DNA from: Vibrio marinisediminis
GTDB taxonomy: Bacteria; Pseudomonadota; Gammaproteobacteria; Enterobacterales; Vibrionaceae
Direction: 5' to 3'
DNA: 64,000 bases
Assembly (NCBI RefSeq): GCF_014050145.1
Contig: NZ_JACFYF010000001.1
Location: 372,001 to 436,000 of the forward strand
The position numbers and the translations under genes were made by a program. This document shows, one piece after another, positions 54,730 through 63,260 of this stretch; the stretch's first letter is position 1, and each line of letters opens with the position of its first letter. Below the pieces are notes generated by a model that saw only the letters and a program-made list of their open reading frames with translations, was not told the origin of the DNA and ran no database searches.

Positions 54730-55938
54730 ATGGCATTACACAAAAAAACAAACTCAAATAAATCTAAAAACCGCGAAAAAATCTTCAGTGTCGCATCAAT
54801 CTTGCTACTGATTTTGGCGTGGTATTTAGGCGGGCTTCGCACTAACAACTCTCAAGCTCAGTTCTTCGAACATATCTCAAGCGCAGATAGCCAATTGGTT
54901 GAAGTGTCGGCAAACTTGTACCGGTTGGTTGGCACAGATGGTGATAAGGAATCTGCGAAATGGGTCAGTTTTGGCTCAGGTGTCGGTTACGGTGGCGAGC
55001 TTACGGTAGGCGCCGTGTTTACTCACACAGGTGGAATTGAGACCATCTCGCTACTTTCATCCAAAGAGACCTCTTCTTACTTTGATAAAGTAGTCGAAGA
55101 AAAGCTGCCAGAAGCCTTACTTAACAAGACAATAAAAACTTCGCTCACTGTTGATGCGGTAACAGGGGCAACACTGACCTCTGACGCTTATATCAAAGCA
55201 CTAGACCAAGCTGCCGACCCTGTTCGCCAAGCAATCTTCGGCTACCATCTTTCCGAGCAAGCTTCCGTATGGAGTTACTTTAAATGGTTAGACGCTGCGG
55301 CGTTGTTGTTTTTTGGCTTGGCGGTATGGGTTAACCGCTCTCGTTCGGAGCACAAGGTAAAACTCAACGTCGCACTTTTGGCAGCCTCTACCTTATTATT
55401 TGGCTTCCATTCCGCCTCACTGTATTCAGCATCCACTATGGGGGGCGTCATTTACGGTTCATGGATCTCTGGGGTCGCCAACTACACACCATTTATCTTA
55501 ATCGCTCTGAGCATTGGCTATATTTTTTACTATAACCGCAATGTGTATTGCCAAAGCTTATGTCCATTTGGTGCGATGCAGCAGTGCTTAGCCAAAGTGG
55601 GAAATGCTAAGTCATCTCCCGTTCGTCACCAGTTGTTTGTCTGGTTTCCACGTGTCTTACTGTTGGTGACATTATGCTTGGGGGCTTACTTCCGCAGCCC
55701 GGCAGCCTTTGTTTATGAACCCTTTGGCATCGCCTTTGGTATGATCGGCGGTATGTATCTGTTTGTGCTTACAGTGATCATTATTTTGACTTCGTTGGTG
55801 GTTCGCCGCCCGTGGTGCCAAAGCCTTTGTCCGGTCAATGCAATGACTGACTTTTTAGTCTTCAATAAAAGTTGGTTTAAGCAGATCCGCAGCCAAAAAA
55901 ATAAGCAACGCCGCGCGGCAAAAACGGAGAAGGAGTAA
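54730..55938 (+). CDS. RdhC/NosR-like membrane flavoprotein with Fe-S centres
   Basis: 402 residues from ATG 54730; an earlier TTG at 54712 is possible. One N-terminal helix precedes a periplasmic FMN-binding domain with the flavin-transfer motif DAVTGATLTS (Thr148 as covalent acceptor). About five helices follow, with ferredoxin-like Cys motifs YCQSLCPFGAMQQC and WCQSLCPVNAM; the second lacks its fourth Cys. This is the NosR/NapH-like layout that RdhC uses, and it fits electron transfer from quinol to RdhA. Some RdhC-type proteins have been proposed as regulators or maturases instead. Confidence 0.85.
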   Translation: MALHKKTNSNKSKNREKIFSVASILLLILAWYLGGLRTNNSQAQFFEHISSADSQLVEVSANLYRLVGTDGDKESAKWVSFGSGVGYGGELTVGAVFTHTGGIETISLLSSKETSSYFDKVVEEKLPEALLNKTIKTSLTVDAVTGATLTSDAYIKALDQAADPVRQAIFGYHLSEQASVWSYFKWLDAAALLFFGLAVWVNRSRSEHKVKLNVALLAASTLLFGFHSASLYSASTMGGVIYGSWISGVANYTPFILIALSIGYIFYYNRNVYCQSLCPFGAMQQCLAKVGNAKSSPVRHQLFVWFPRVLLLVTLCLGAYFRSPAAFVYEPFGIAFGMIGGMYLFVLTVIIILTSLVVRRPWCQSLCPVNAMTDFLVFNKSWFKQIRSQKNKQRRAAKTEKE

Positions 55939-55941
55939 ACT

Positions 55942-56160
55942 ATGAGACAACGTATCTCGCTCGCTTTTTACTGTGTGGCCTCGGCAGTGATTTTGTTGCA
56001 GCTAACCACGAGCTTTATCAGTTTAAATAGTGAACAAACGCAGCAGCAATTACTGCACACTGTGACTAAACGTGCAGAAAAAGTGCCTGTTGTAATAGAG
56101 AGTAAACCTCAGATTGATTTTAAACAGATGGCGCAAGATTTGGCGGCAGAGCAGTACTAG
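55942..56160 (+). CDS. Small single-helix membrane protein of the rdh operon
   Basis: 72 residues with AAGGAG five bases before the ATG and three bp after the preceding stop, so surely co-translated. A helix (YCVASAVILLQLTTSFISL) precedes a Gln/Lys-rich segment (QTQQQLLHTVTKRAEKVPVV) that is probably exposed on one face. No family recognised. The tight linkage suggests a structural or assembly role in the dehalogenase complex. Confidence 0.7.
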   Translation: MRQRISLAFYCVASAVILLQLTTSFISLNSEQTQQQLLHTVTKRAEKVPVVIESKPQIDFKQMAQDLAAEQY

Positions 56161-56234
56161 CCATTTAAACCCATCAATCATGACAACAATAAAATGAGGA
56201 GCTTGAAAGTCATTTTCAGTTCCTTTAACCACTT

Positions 56235-56288
56235 GTGAATTATAAAAGTACGATGAATTGTAAAAGTACTCCAAGTTGTAGAAGCATT
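56235..56288 (+). repeat. Three 18-bp tandem repeats at the regulator 5' end
   Basis: Units at 56235-56252, 56253-56270 and 56271-56288; the first two share 15 of 18 bases, and the second and third 11 of 18. They may be translated repeats or, if the true start is at 56304, operator-like leader DNA. Confidence 0.65.
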
Positions 56289-57143
56289 CCGCTAGAACGC
56301 ATGCGCTCTGAGTCAGGATTAACTAACCCCTATATTTATCGAATCTCCGAACTGTACGCAGCCAGAAGCCTCGAAGATGTATCATGCCACCACCGACTAA
56401 ACTTCAGTGCGCTTATTTACATTACCGAAGGTGAAGGTCAACACTATATTGACCATCAACTGCACATGATCAAAGCAGGGACACTGCTTACTTTAGGGAA
56501 AAATCAGATTCATGCTTTCGCCAAAAGCCGCACCGTAGATGGCTTTGTTGTACCCTTCAACTGCACCTTTTTAGCAGAGAACAAGCAAGACCCTTACTTC
56601 GATTCGATAATCGCCGCATTAGTGCAAGTTAACTGTATTCACAATATTGGCGAAGACATTGACGCCTTATTTAAAGTGATGGTAAGCGAGTTTTATTCTG
56701 ACTCTGAATTTCGTGCCGAGATCATTCGTAGCCTGCTACGCACCATATTACTCAAATCCATTGTACCGGTTTACAAAGCACGCGCTCAGCAAGCAAAAAA
56801 CCTCGGTGCGAGCGATTTTTACCGCTTAAAGAACCACATTGATGAGCACTTTAACCTACGCCCATCGGTAGCTGAGATTGCATTGGCATTGGGAAAAAGC
56901 GTAAAGCAATTGGATAAGCTATCTAAAGACAACGCAGGAATCAGTGTGAAAGAATTACTGGACGAGCGAGTACTCATTGAGGCTAAACGTCAACTCGCAT
57001 TTAGCCAATACACTATTTCTGATATCGCCACCGAACTGGGCTTTAACGAAGCCACCAACATGACCAAGTTCTTCAAACGCCATACGGGGATTAACCCAAA
57101 AGACTTCCGACAGTTGTGTCGCATGGGGCTAAGGAATACTTAG
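56235..57143 (+). CDS. AraC family regulator with cupin, preceded by three 6-residue repeats
   Basis: 302 residues if started at GTG 56235; ATG 56253 and ATG 56304 are alternatives and none has a good ribosome site. A cupin-like region (LNFSALIYITEGEGQHYIDHQ, GTLLTLGKNQIHAF) precedes an AraC double HTH (VAEIALALGKSVKQLDKLSKD and ISDIATELGFNEATNMTKFFKRH). The start region is a three-fold 18-bp repeat (MNYKST, MNCKST, PSCRSI). It lies 74 bp after the rdh operon on the same strand, so it may regulate it or the Acr3-type gene downstream. Confidence 0.85.
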   Translation: MNYKSTMNCKSTPSCRSIPLERMRSESGLTNPYIYRISELYAARSLEDVSCHHRLNFSALIYITEGEGQHYIDHQLHMIKAGTLLTLGKNQIHAFAKSRTVDGFVVPFNCTFLAENKQDPYFDSIIAALVQVNCIHNIGEDIDALFKVMVSEFYSDSEFRAEIIRSLLRTILLKSIVPVYKARAQQAKNLGASDFYRLKNHIDEHFNLRPSVAEIALALGKSVKQLDKLSKDNAGISVKELLDERVLIEAKRQLAFSQYTISDIATELGFNEATNMTKFFKRHTGINPKDFRQLCRMGLRNT

Positions 57144-57235
57144 CGCTTCGCTGATATTGATTACTTTACTAATTTGCAGATGCAAGCTTAAAGATGAAAG
57201 CATTCATTTACCCGTTGGGTGATAAAACCATCGTA

Positions 57236-57253
57236 CCCCCCCCCCCTTTTTTT
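57236..57253. repeat. C11T7 homopolymer tract upstream of the Acr3 gene
   Basis: Eleven C followed by seven T, about 118 bp before the transporter start. Such tracts slip during replication and can alter promoter spacing; length here could also be a sequencing artefact. Confidence 0.75.
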
Positions 57254-57370
57254 GCCCCTACGTAAAGCTTCAACAAACTTTACGGTTATTCGATAGTTGA
57301 ATATTTAACTAAGCGGGCGTATAGTTAATCGCAATTCGACGATAAACGATTCAACTGCAAGGTGAAGACA

Positions 57371-58426
57371 ATGACGACTCAAGCTTTACGTAATGCCAGC
57401 GGCAACATGAGCTTCCTCGACCGGTATCTAACAATATGGATTTTTGTCGCTATGGCTGTTGGTGTGGGTATTGGTGCGCTCTTCCCTCAGGTTGCCCAGT
57501 GGAATGAATCGATGTCAGTCGGCAGTACAAATATACCGCTGGCGATTGGTTTGATTTTGATGATGTACCCACCTCTCGCCAAGGTAGACTACAGCTTGTT
57601 AGGTAGTGTCACGAAAGATAAAAAAGCAATTACATTGTCGTTAATTATGAACTGGATTGTCGGACCGATTCTAATGTTTGTCCTCGCATTGACTTTCCTT
57701 GGCGATCACCCTGGCTACATGGTTGGCATTATCCTGATCGGTCTTGCTCGTTGTATTGCCATGGTTCTGGTTTGGAACGACATCGGTGGTGGTAACAAAG
57801 AGTATGGGGCGGCTTTAGTCGCGCTAAATAGTGCCTTCCAAATCGTGACTTACAGTGTCATGGCATGGCTTTTTATCACCGTGTTACCCCCCTTCTTCGG
57901 TTATGAAGGGTTCGTGGTTGATATCTCAGTGATGGACATTGCAGAAAGCGTTCTAATTTACCTCGGTATACCTTTTCTAGCTGGTTTCCTAAGCCGTAAA
58001 TGGCTAGTCGCAGCAAAGGGCGAGCAATGGTACAACGAAATATTCATTCCACGCATTTCACCTATTACTTTGATTGCGCTACTCGCCACTATTGTGCTGA
58101 TGTTTAGCCTAAAAGGTGAAATGATTCTTGAACTACCATTGGATGTATTTCGCGTGGCAGTTCCACTCGCCATCTATTTTGTGTTGATGTTCTTTGTCAG
58201 TTTTGCCGTTGGCAAGAAAATGGGGATTGATTACGACAAGAACGCATCGATTGCTTTTACCGCGACAGGGAACAACTTCGAGCTCGCGATTGCGGTGTCT
58301 ATCGCCGTATTTGGTCTGAACTCTGACCAAGCATTTGCTGGTGTCATTGGTCCTCTGATTGAAGTTCCGGTTTTGATAGCGCTAGTTAACATCGCGCTTA
58401 AAATGAAGCAAAAATACGACAAATAA
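57371..58426 (+). CDS. Acr3-type arsenite (or related) efflux transporter
   Basis: 351 residues, about ten helices, from ATG 57371 (AAGGTGA five bases upstream). The family Cys sits in [17 protein letters not shown] (Cys128), and [16 protein letters not shown] is the second signature. Acr3 exports arsenite by proton antiport. No arsR or arsC is nearby, so the substrate could be another oxyanion or metalloid. The adjacent AraC regulator may control it. Confidence 0.88.
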   Translation: MTTQALRNASGNMSFLDRYLTIWIFVAMAVGVGIGALFPQVAQWNESMSVGSTNIPLAIGLILMMYPPLAKVDYSLLGSVTKDKKAITLSLIMNWIVGPILMFVLALTFLGDHPGYMVGIILIGLARCIAMVLVWNDIGGGNKEYGAALVALNSAFQIVTYSVMAWLFITVLPPFFGYEGFVVDISVMDIAESVLIYLGIPFLAGFLSRKWLVAAKGEQWYNEIFIPRISPITLIALLATIVLMFSLKGEMILELPLDVFRVAVPLAIYFVLMFFVSFAVGKKMGIDYDKNASIAFTATGNNFELAIAVSIAVFGLNSDQAFAGVIGPLIEVPVLIALVNIALKMKQKYDK

Positions 58427-58569
58427 GCATATAGACATATAAAAAAGACGTCTGGTGTTTTAAAGCCTAGTCAGGGAACTATTCAGGGGCTTTTCCCACC
58501 TATTAATCTATTCAAACTTGGCAATCTCACTTAACCGTCGAGATTGCCAAGTTGGTATCTTAACTTTGA

Positions 58570-59484
58570 CTAAAGCTGTCGCTCTAACCACTCTATAAAT
58601 GCGGCGTTTTTGGGTCTGTGTTGTTGCCCATTCAAACAGATTAAATCGTAGCCTCGCCCTGAACTCACATGTTCGAAAGGCGCAATTAACTCGCCTTTTT
58701 CTAGGCTTGAACGTATTAGTGATTCACGAGCGATCCCAACTCCCATACTATTTTTAGCGGCAATCATTGCCATATCTGAGTGGTTAAACAAATACGTTCT
58801 TTCCATCACATTGATTGCGTTAAAACCCTCATCTTTCTGGTTAGCCAGCCATATGTTCCACTCTTGATTTGGTTCACTTGATTCCAATGACTCAGTGCAG
58901 TGAATAAAAGTGACTGACGACAACTGATCGATGAGAGCGGCATCATTAGCAAAATGAATATTGAAATAATCTGGGCTGCATACTGGTACTAACATTTCAT
59001 CAAACAGCCTTTGGTGGTAAAAGCCCGGGTGGTCGCTATCACTGTAATATATCGCGATATCCACCGGCTCATGCTGGAAGTCCAACCGACTCGCCTTTAC
59101 TCTGAGCTTAATGTTGAGGTTGGGGTACTGTCGCTGAAAATCTGCCAGCTTTGGCAGCAACCAACTTTGAGCGAAGGTTGGTGCGGCACCAATATATAGC
59201 TCACCACGTAGTTCGTTGAACTTAATGTCTTCTAATTCAGAAAAGATCACCTCAAAAGATTGGTTTAAGGCATGCAACAGCCGCTCTCCCTCTTTGGTCA
59301 GCTCTAAACGTCGAGTCATGCGCACAAATAGACTAAACCCTAATTGCTCTTCTAATGATTTAATGCGCTGACTCACTGCCCCCTGCGTAATGAACAACTC
59401 TTCCGCCGTCTTGGTAAAGCTGAGAAATTTGCCCGCTATCGCAAAGGTGTACATGTTGGATAACATCTGTTGTTTTAAAACCAT
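58570..59484 (-). CDS. LysR family transcriptional regulator
   Basis: 304 residues: HTH in FTIAGKFLSFTKTAEELFITQGAVSQRIKSLEEQLGFSLF, then an effector-binding domain. It is divergent from the GH4 gene across 115 bp and very likely controls it. GH4 genes of this type more often pair with AraC or GntR regulators. Confidence 0.92.
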   Translation of the reverse strand: MVLKQQMLSNMYTFAIAGKFLSFTKTAEELFITQGAVSQRIKSLEEQLGFSLFVRMTRRLELTKEGERLLHALNQSFEVIFSELEDIKFNELRGELYIGAAPTFAQSWLLPKLADFQRQYPNLNIKLRVKASRLDFQHEPVDIAIYYSDSDHPGFYHQRLFDEMLVPVCSPDYFNIHFANDAALIDQLSSVTFIHCTESLESSEPNQEWNIWLANQKDEGFNAINVMERTYLFNHSDMAMIAAKNSMGVGIARESLIRSSLEKGELIAPFEHVSSGRGYDLICLNGQQHRPKNAAFIEWLERQL

Positions 59485-59599
59485 GATTCATCTCTCTACG
59501 AATTAGATAGACTAATGCATAGCAACTTCTATTTGGTTTGTATAGCGATTGTTGATGCTTTTTAATTATTGATACTTATCCATAACGAGAAACATCACT

Positions 59600-60913
59600 A
59601 TGAAAAAGAATCTAAAAATTACCATTATTGGTGCTGGTTCAAGCTACACGCCAGAGCTTATCGAAGGGTTAATCAAACGAAATGGTGAACTACCCATTGG
59701 CGAACTTTGGTTAGTGGATATTGACGACGGCGCCGAGAAAGTGAGTATTATTGGTGATCTTACTCGCCGTATGCTGGCGAAAAATAATATGTCTCACGTC
59801 GATGTCCATGTCACTCTCGATCGTAAGCCAGCACTCAAAGATGCCGACTTTGTCTGCTCACAGTTCCGTGCAGGTTGTCTTGAAGGTCGTATTCGTGACG
59901 AACGTATTTCGTTGAAATACGGGATGATTGGACAAGAAACCAATGGTCTTGGCGGCTTTGCTAATGCTTGTCGCACCATCCCTATTACCTTAGAAATCTG
60001 CAAAGAGATGGAAGCGCTCTGCCCCGATGCATGGCTGCTTAACTTCACTAACCCATCAGGTATGGTGACGGAAGCTATCTTGAAGCACACCAAAGTCAAA
60101 GCTGTAGGTTTGTGTAACGTACCTGTGATTATGCAAAAAGGAATCGCACACATGCTTAATGCCAATGAACAAGACATTGTTCTTCAGGTGGCCGGACTCA
60201 ATCATTTTATTTGGGCGCGTCAGATCTTGCATGAAGGTCGCGATAAGCTACAAGAGGTAGTGGAAGAGATCTTATCCGGTAACGACCCATTGGTACCACA
60301 AAACATTCCATCATTTGAGTGGCCTGCCGAGTTACTGCGCAATATGGGAATGATTCCTTGTGCTTACCTTCGTTACTACTACACCAGCGAAGACATCATG
60401 AATCAGGAATTGGAAGAAGCCAACGGCGAAGGCACTCGCGGTGAAGTCGTTAAGGCAATGGAAAAACGCCTGTTTGATATCTACCGTAACCCAGAGCTAA
60501 GTGAGAAGCCAAAAGAGTTGGAAAAACGTGGCGGTCAATATTATTCGGAAGCTGCGTGTGAATTGATGAGCTCTATCTACAACGATAAGCGCACTATCAT
60601 GCATGTGAATACACGCAACAATGGCACGATTGATGGTCTACCAGATGACTGCGCTGTAGAAGTAAGCTGCATGATTACCCAAGCCGGTCCTGTGCCATTG
60701 AATGTGGCACCTTTCCCTACAGACACCTTACGTTTGATTCAATTGATGAAAGAGTTTGAATCTTTGACGGTAGAGGCAGCAGTCACGGGGAATCGCAACA
60801 GTGCGCACCGTGCGTTAATTCTAAACCCACTCGTTACCACTGGTACCATTCTAGAAGAAGCTTTAGCAGAGACAATCGAGGCAAACCTAGATTATATGCC
60901 TCAGTTTAGCTAA
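59600..60913 (+). CDS. GH4 6-phospho-glycosidase (6-phospho-beta-glucosidase-like)
   Basis: 437 residues of the NAD- and Mn-dependent GH4 family. The Rossmann start is ITIIGAGSSYTPEL (residues 8-20), and metal ligands are Cys172 and Asn173 in GLCNVP and His202 in GLNHF. TNPSGMVTEAI is a family landmark. The hydrolysis uses oxidation at C3 of the sugar. CNVP fits phospho-beta-glucosidases, but no PTS gene is near to supply phosphorylated sugar. An inverted repeat follows the stop. Confidence 0.9.
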   Translation: MKKNLKITIIGAGSSYTPELIEGLIKRNGELPIGELWLVDIDDGAEKVSIIGDLTRRMLAKNNMSHVDVHVTLDRKPALKDADFVCSQFRAGCLEGRIRDERISLKYGMIGQETNGLGGFANACRTIPITLEICKEMEALCPDAWLLNFTNPSGMVTEAILKHTKVKAVGLCNVPVIMQKGIAHMLNANEQDIVLQVAGLNHFIWARQILHEGRDKLQEVVEEILSGNDPLVPQNIPSFEWPAELLRNMGMIPCAYLRYYYTSEDIMNQELEEANGEGTRGEVVKAMEKRLFDIYRNPELSEKPKELEKRGGQYYSEAACELMSSIYNDKRTIMHVNTRNNGTIDGLPDDCAVEVSCMITQAGPVPLNVAPFPTDTLRLIQLMKEFESLTVEAAVTGNRNSAHRALILNPLVTTGTILEEALAETIEANLDYMPQFS

Positions 60914-61306
60914 GCATGGCGAATAAGGGCGGTTCGATTCCGCCCTTATAATAGAAGGATGGGTTTTTCGCACATATCGCCTGTTTAGAGGTATGAATTC
61001 ATGTCTTTAATCAGCTTTCCAGATGAAGTTGACCGTAACACTGATTAGCAGGTTTCGATTGCGGGCTCTTTTTGATAAATAAAGCCAAAAAACGAGGCGT
61101 ATAAAATTGCAGCAATTAATGAAAAATGTAGCAAGATCTCATAATTGAAGTCGTGAGATCGCACCAAGGTATCATTATCGTGATTCGACAAAATTTATCG
61201 CCTTTTTAGTGAGAAAATTTCTCTTCATAAAGGTCGAGAGGTGGATCACTAAAATTATCAATAGTGACCCATTTAATGACTATCAGTTCAGATTAGCAGA
61301 GATCAC
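60914..61306. other. Gene-free convergent interval after GH4
   Basis: 393 bp. It contains a 9-bp stem (TAAGGGCGG / CCGCCCTTA, 60924-60948) without a T-run, and a 13-bp palindrome GAGAAAATTTCTC at 61211-61223. No gene seen. Confidence 0.5.
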
Positions 61307-61786
61307 TTATACGGTCGGTAACATTGGGAGTGGTGTTTCCATTGTCGCTTTTACTCGGTCAATCACTACGATGGTTCTAAACCATTTTACGTTTTCATTG
61401 TTATAGAATAATCGGCTACTGATGGCTTCGTACTCTGCCATATCCGCAACAGTCAGCACCAACATGAAATCCGCTTCTCCAGTTACATAATAACACTGCT
61501 GTATCTCAGGTCCTGAAAAGCTTCTCTTCATTTCCTCCATGTCAGAAGCATGCGCTCGCATGGCATGAACTTCGACAATAATCGTGATGATTTGCCCCAC
61601 CTTTTCCGGCGCAATAATCGCCGAGCTGGCTTTGATTACGCCATTTTCTTGCATTCGTTTTATGCGTCTTTGTACTGATGCAGTAGAGCGGTGAGCTTGC
61701 TCTGCAATAACACGTAATGGGGTCGTATTGTCTTTTTGTAAGATTCTTAAGATGGCACGGTCAAAATTGTCGACTGAAGAAGTCAT
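61307..61786 (-). CDS. Lrp/AsnC family transcriptional regulator
   Basis: 159 residues: winged HTH (TTPLRVIAEQAHRSTASVQRRIKRMQENGVI) and a RAM/Lrp ligand-binding domain with FSGPEIQQCYYVTGEADFMLVL. It is divergent from the cystathionine-lyase-like gene across about 100 bp, so it probably controls that gene and the permease in response to an amino acid. Confidence 0.93.
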   Translation of the reverse strand: MTSSVDNFDRAILRILQKDNTTPLRVIAEQAHRSTASVQRRIKRMQENGVIKASSAIIAPEKVGQIITIIVEVHAMRAHASDMEEMKRSFSGPEIQQCYYVTGEADFMLVLTVADMAEYEAISSRLFYNNENVKWFRTIVVIDRVKATMETPLPMLPTV

Positions 61787-61889
61787 GTGAAAAATTCTCT
61801 CAAAAACATAGCCTAATACGAGCGCAATTCTCGGTCTAAGCGAAATAATATTGCAGCATATTCAATTCACTCTCGCTTCGGAGATTAAT

Positions 61890-63044
61890 ATGCATTGGCA
61901 TAGCAGACTCGTTCAACCACAAACTTTGGCAGCACCAGGGTTTGAATCTTTGGCCACACCAACTTACCGCGGCTCTACTGTTTTGTTCAAAAAACAAGCT
62001 GATGTAGTTGATGATTGGAATCAGGCTGAAAGCGGGTACAGCTACGGTCTGTACGGTACACCAACTGCTTTGGAATTATCGGGACGTATTGCACAGTTAG
62101 AAGGTGCGCAACACAGTTTTGTTGTACCGGGTGGTCAAGCAGCAATCGCTCTTATCTATTTCGCAATGTGTAAAACGGGCAGTCATGCACTCGTCCCTTA
62201 TAACGCATACGGTCCTAACAAAGAAATGGCTCAAGGTTTACTGAAAGATCTAGGTATCGAAGTTGAGGCATACGACCCAATGATTGGTGCCGGTATTTCA
62301 GAATTGATCCGTGACAACACCACGTTGATCTGGGTAGAAAGCCCAGGCTCTGTGACGATGGAAGTTCAAGACATTCCGGCAATCTGTAAAGCCGCGCATG
62401 AAAGAGGCGCAATGGTCGCCTTAGATAATACCTACGCAGCAGGCGTGTTATTTGATGCCTTCGCTCACGGTGTTGATATCAGCATGCAAGCGCTAACGAA
62501 ATACGTTGGCGGTCACAGTGATCTCCTGCTTGGCACCGTATCAGTAAATACCGATGCATTGGTTGAAAAAGTAGGTAAGACATTCAAACAACTCGGTTTA
62601 GCCGTATCACCTGATGATTGCAGCCTTGCACTTAGAGGTCTTCAGACTCTTGGCATTCGCTTGGCGCATTTAGAAGCGTCTACTTTGGAAGTGGCTGAAT
62701 GGCTAACTAAGCAATCAGCGGTTGCCCAAGTGCTTCACCCAGCCTTCCCTTCTTGTCCTGGACATGAAATCTGGAAGCGCGACTTTACTGGTTCAAGCAG
62801 CGTTTTTTCTTTCCTATTCACGGAAGAGTACACCGCAGAGCAAGTTGAACAATTCATCGATACGTTGGAAATGTTCAAGATCGGTATGAGCTGGGGTGGT
62901 GTAACAAGCTTGGCGTTGGTTTATCCAAACATCGAACGCCCGGGTAAAGATTACGCAGGTCGACTTGTGCGCCTCAACATCGGTTTAGAGCTGACTGCTG
63001 ATCTTATACAAGATCTAGAACGCGCGATTAAAACCATCTCTTAA
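61890..63044 (+). CDS. Cys/Met metabolism PLP enzyme (cystathionine beta-lyase-like)
   Basis: 384 residues from ATG 61890, six bases after GGAG; the frame opens earlier at a TTG without a ribosome site. PLP Lys204 is in QALTKYVGGHSDLLLG, and the cofactor-binding Asp179 in MVALDNTYAAGVLF; ESPGSVTMEVQDIPAI is a family landmark. Fold-type I aminotransferase-like enzymes here can be cystathionine beta- or gamma-lyases, methionine gamma-lyase or synthases. MetC is closest by pattern. It precedes the permease operon and is divergent from the Lrp gene. Confidence 0.88.
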   Translation: MHWHSRLVQPQTLAAPGFESLATPTYRGSTVLFKKQADVVDDWNQAESGYSYGLYGTPTALELSGRIAQLEGAQHSFVVPGGQAAIALIYFAMCKTGSHALVPYNAYGPNKEMAQGLLKDLGIEVEAYDPMIGAGISELIRDNTTLIWVESPGSVTMEVQDIPAICKAAHERGAMVALDNTYAAGVLFDAFAHGVDISMQALTKYVGGHSDLLLGTVSVNTDALVEKVGKTFKQLGLAVSPDDCSLALRGLQTLGIRLAHLEASTLEVAEWLTKQSAVAQVLHPAFPSCPGHEIWKRDFTGSSSVFSFLFTEEYTAEQVEQFIDTLEMFKIGMSWGGVTSLALVYPNIERPGKDYAGRLVRLNIGLELTADLIQDLERAIKTIS

Positions 63045-63145
63045 TAAGAATAAGTACCAAGACGAAACCCAGCTACTGCCAGGTTTCGTCTAAAGAATAA
63101 ACAGTAGATACAACATCCAATAATTTATGACTAAAGGTAGAAAAC

Positions 63146-63259
63146 ATGAAAAATCTCATCAATAGTTGTACCGAGATCGAATACCCCTCACTCCGTGAGG
63201 AAAAGACTATGAACATCATAGTGCCTTGTATTATAAACCTTCTAAACGGAGGCTATTAA
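63146..63259 (+). CDS. 37-codon reading frame coupled to permease gene
   Basis: MKNLINSCTEIEYPSLREEK followed by 17 more residues ending in NLLNGGY, stopping one base before the permease ATG. AAAGGTAG lies five bases before its ATG. The permease ribosome site GGAGG lies inside it, so its translation could control permease expression. A possible leader peptide or small protein. Confidence 0.35.
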   Translation: MKNLINSCTEIEYPSLREEKTMNIIVPCIINLLNGGY

Positions 63260-63260
63260 T

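Noticed and set aside
60924-60948. GGTTCGATTCC looks like a tRNA T-arm
   Set aside because: It is the loop side of a perfect hairpin after GH4, with no acceptor stem, D-arm or anticodon arm around it.
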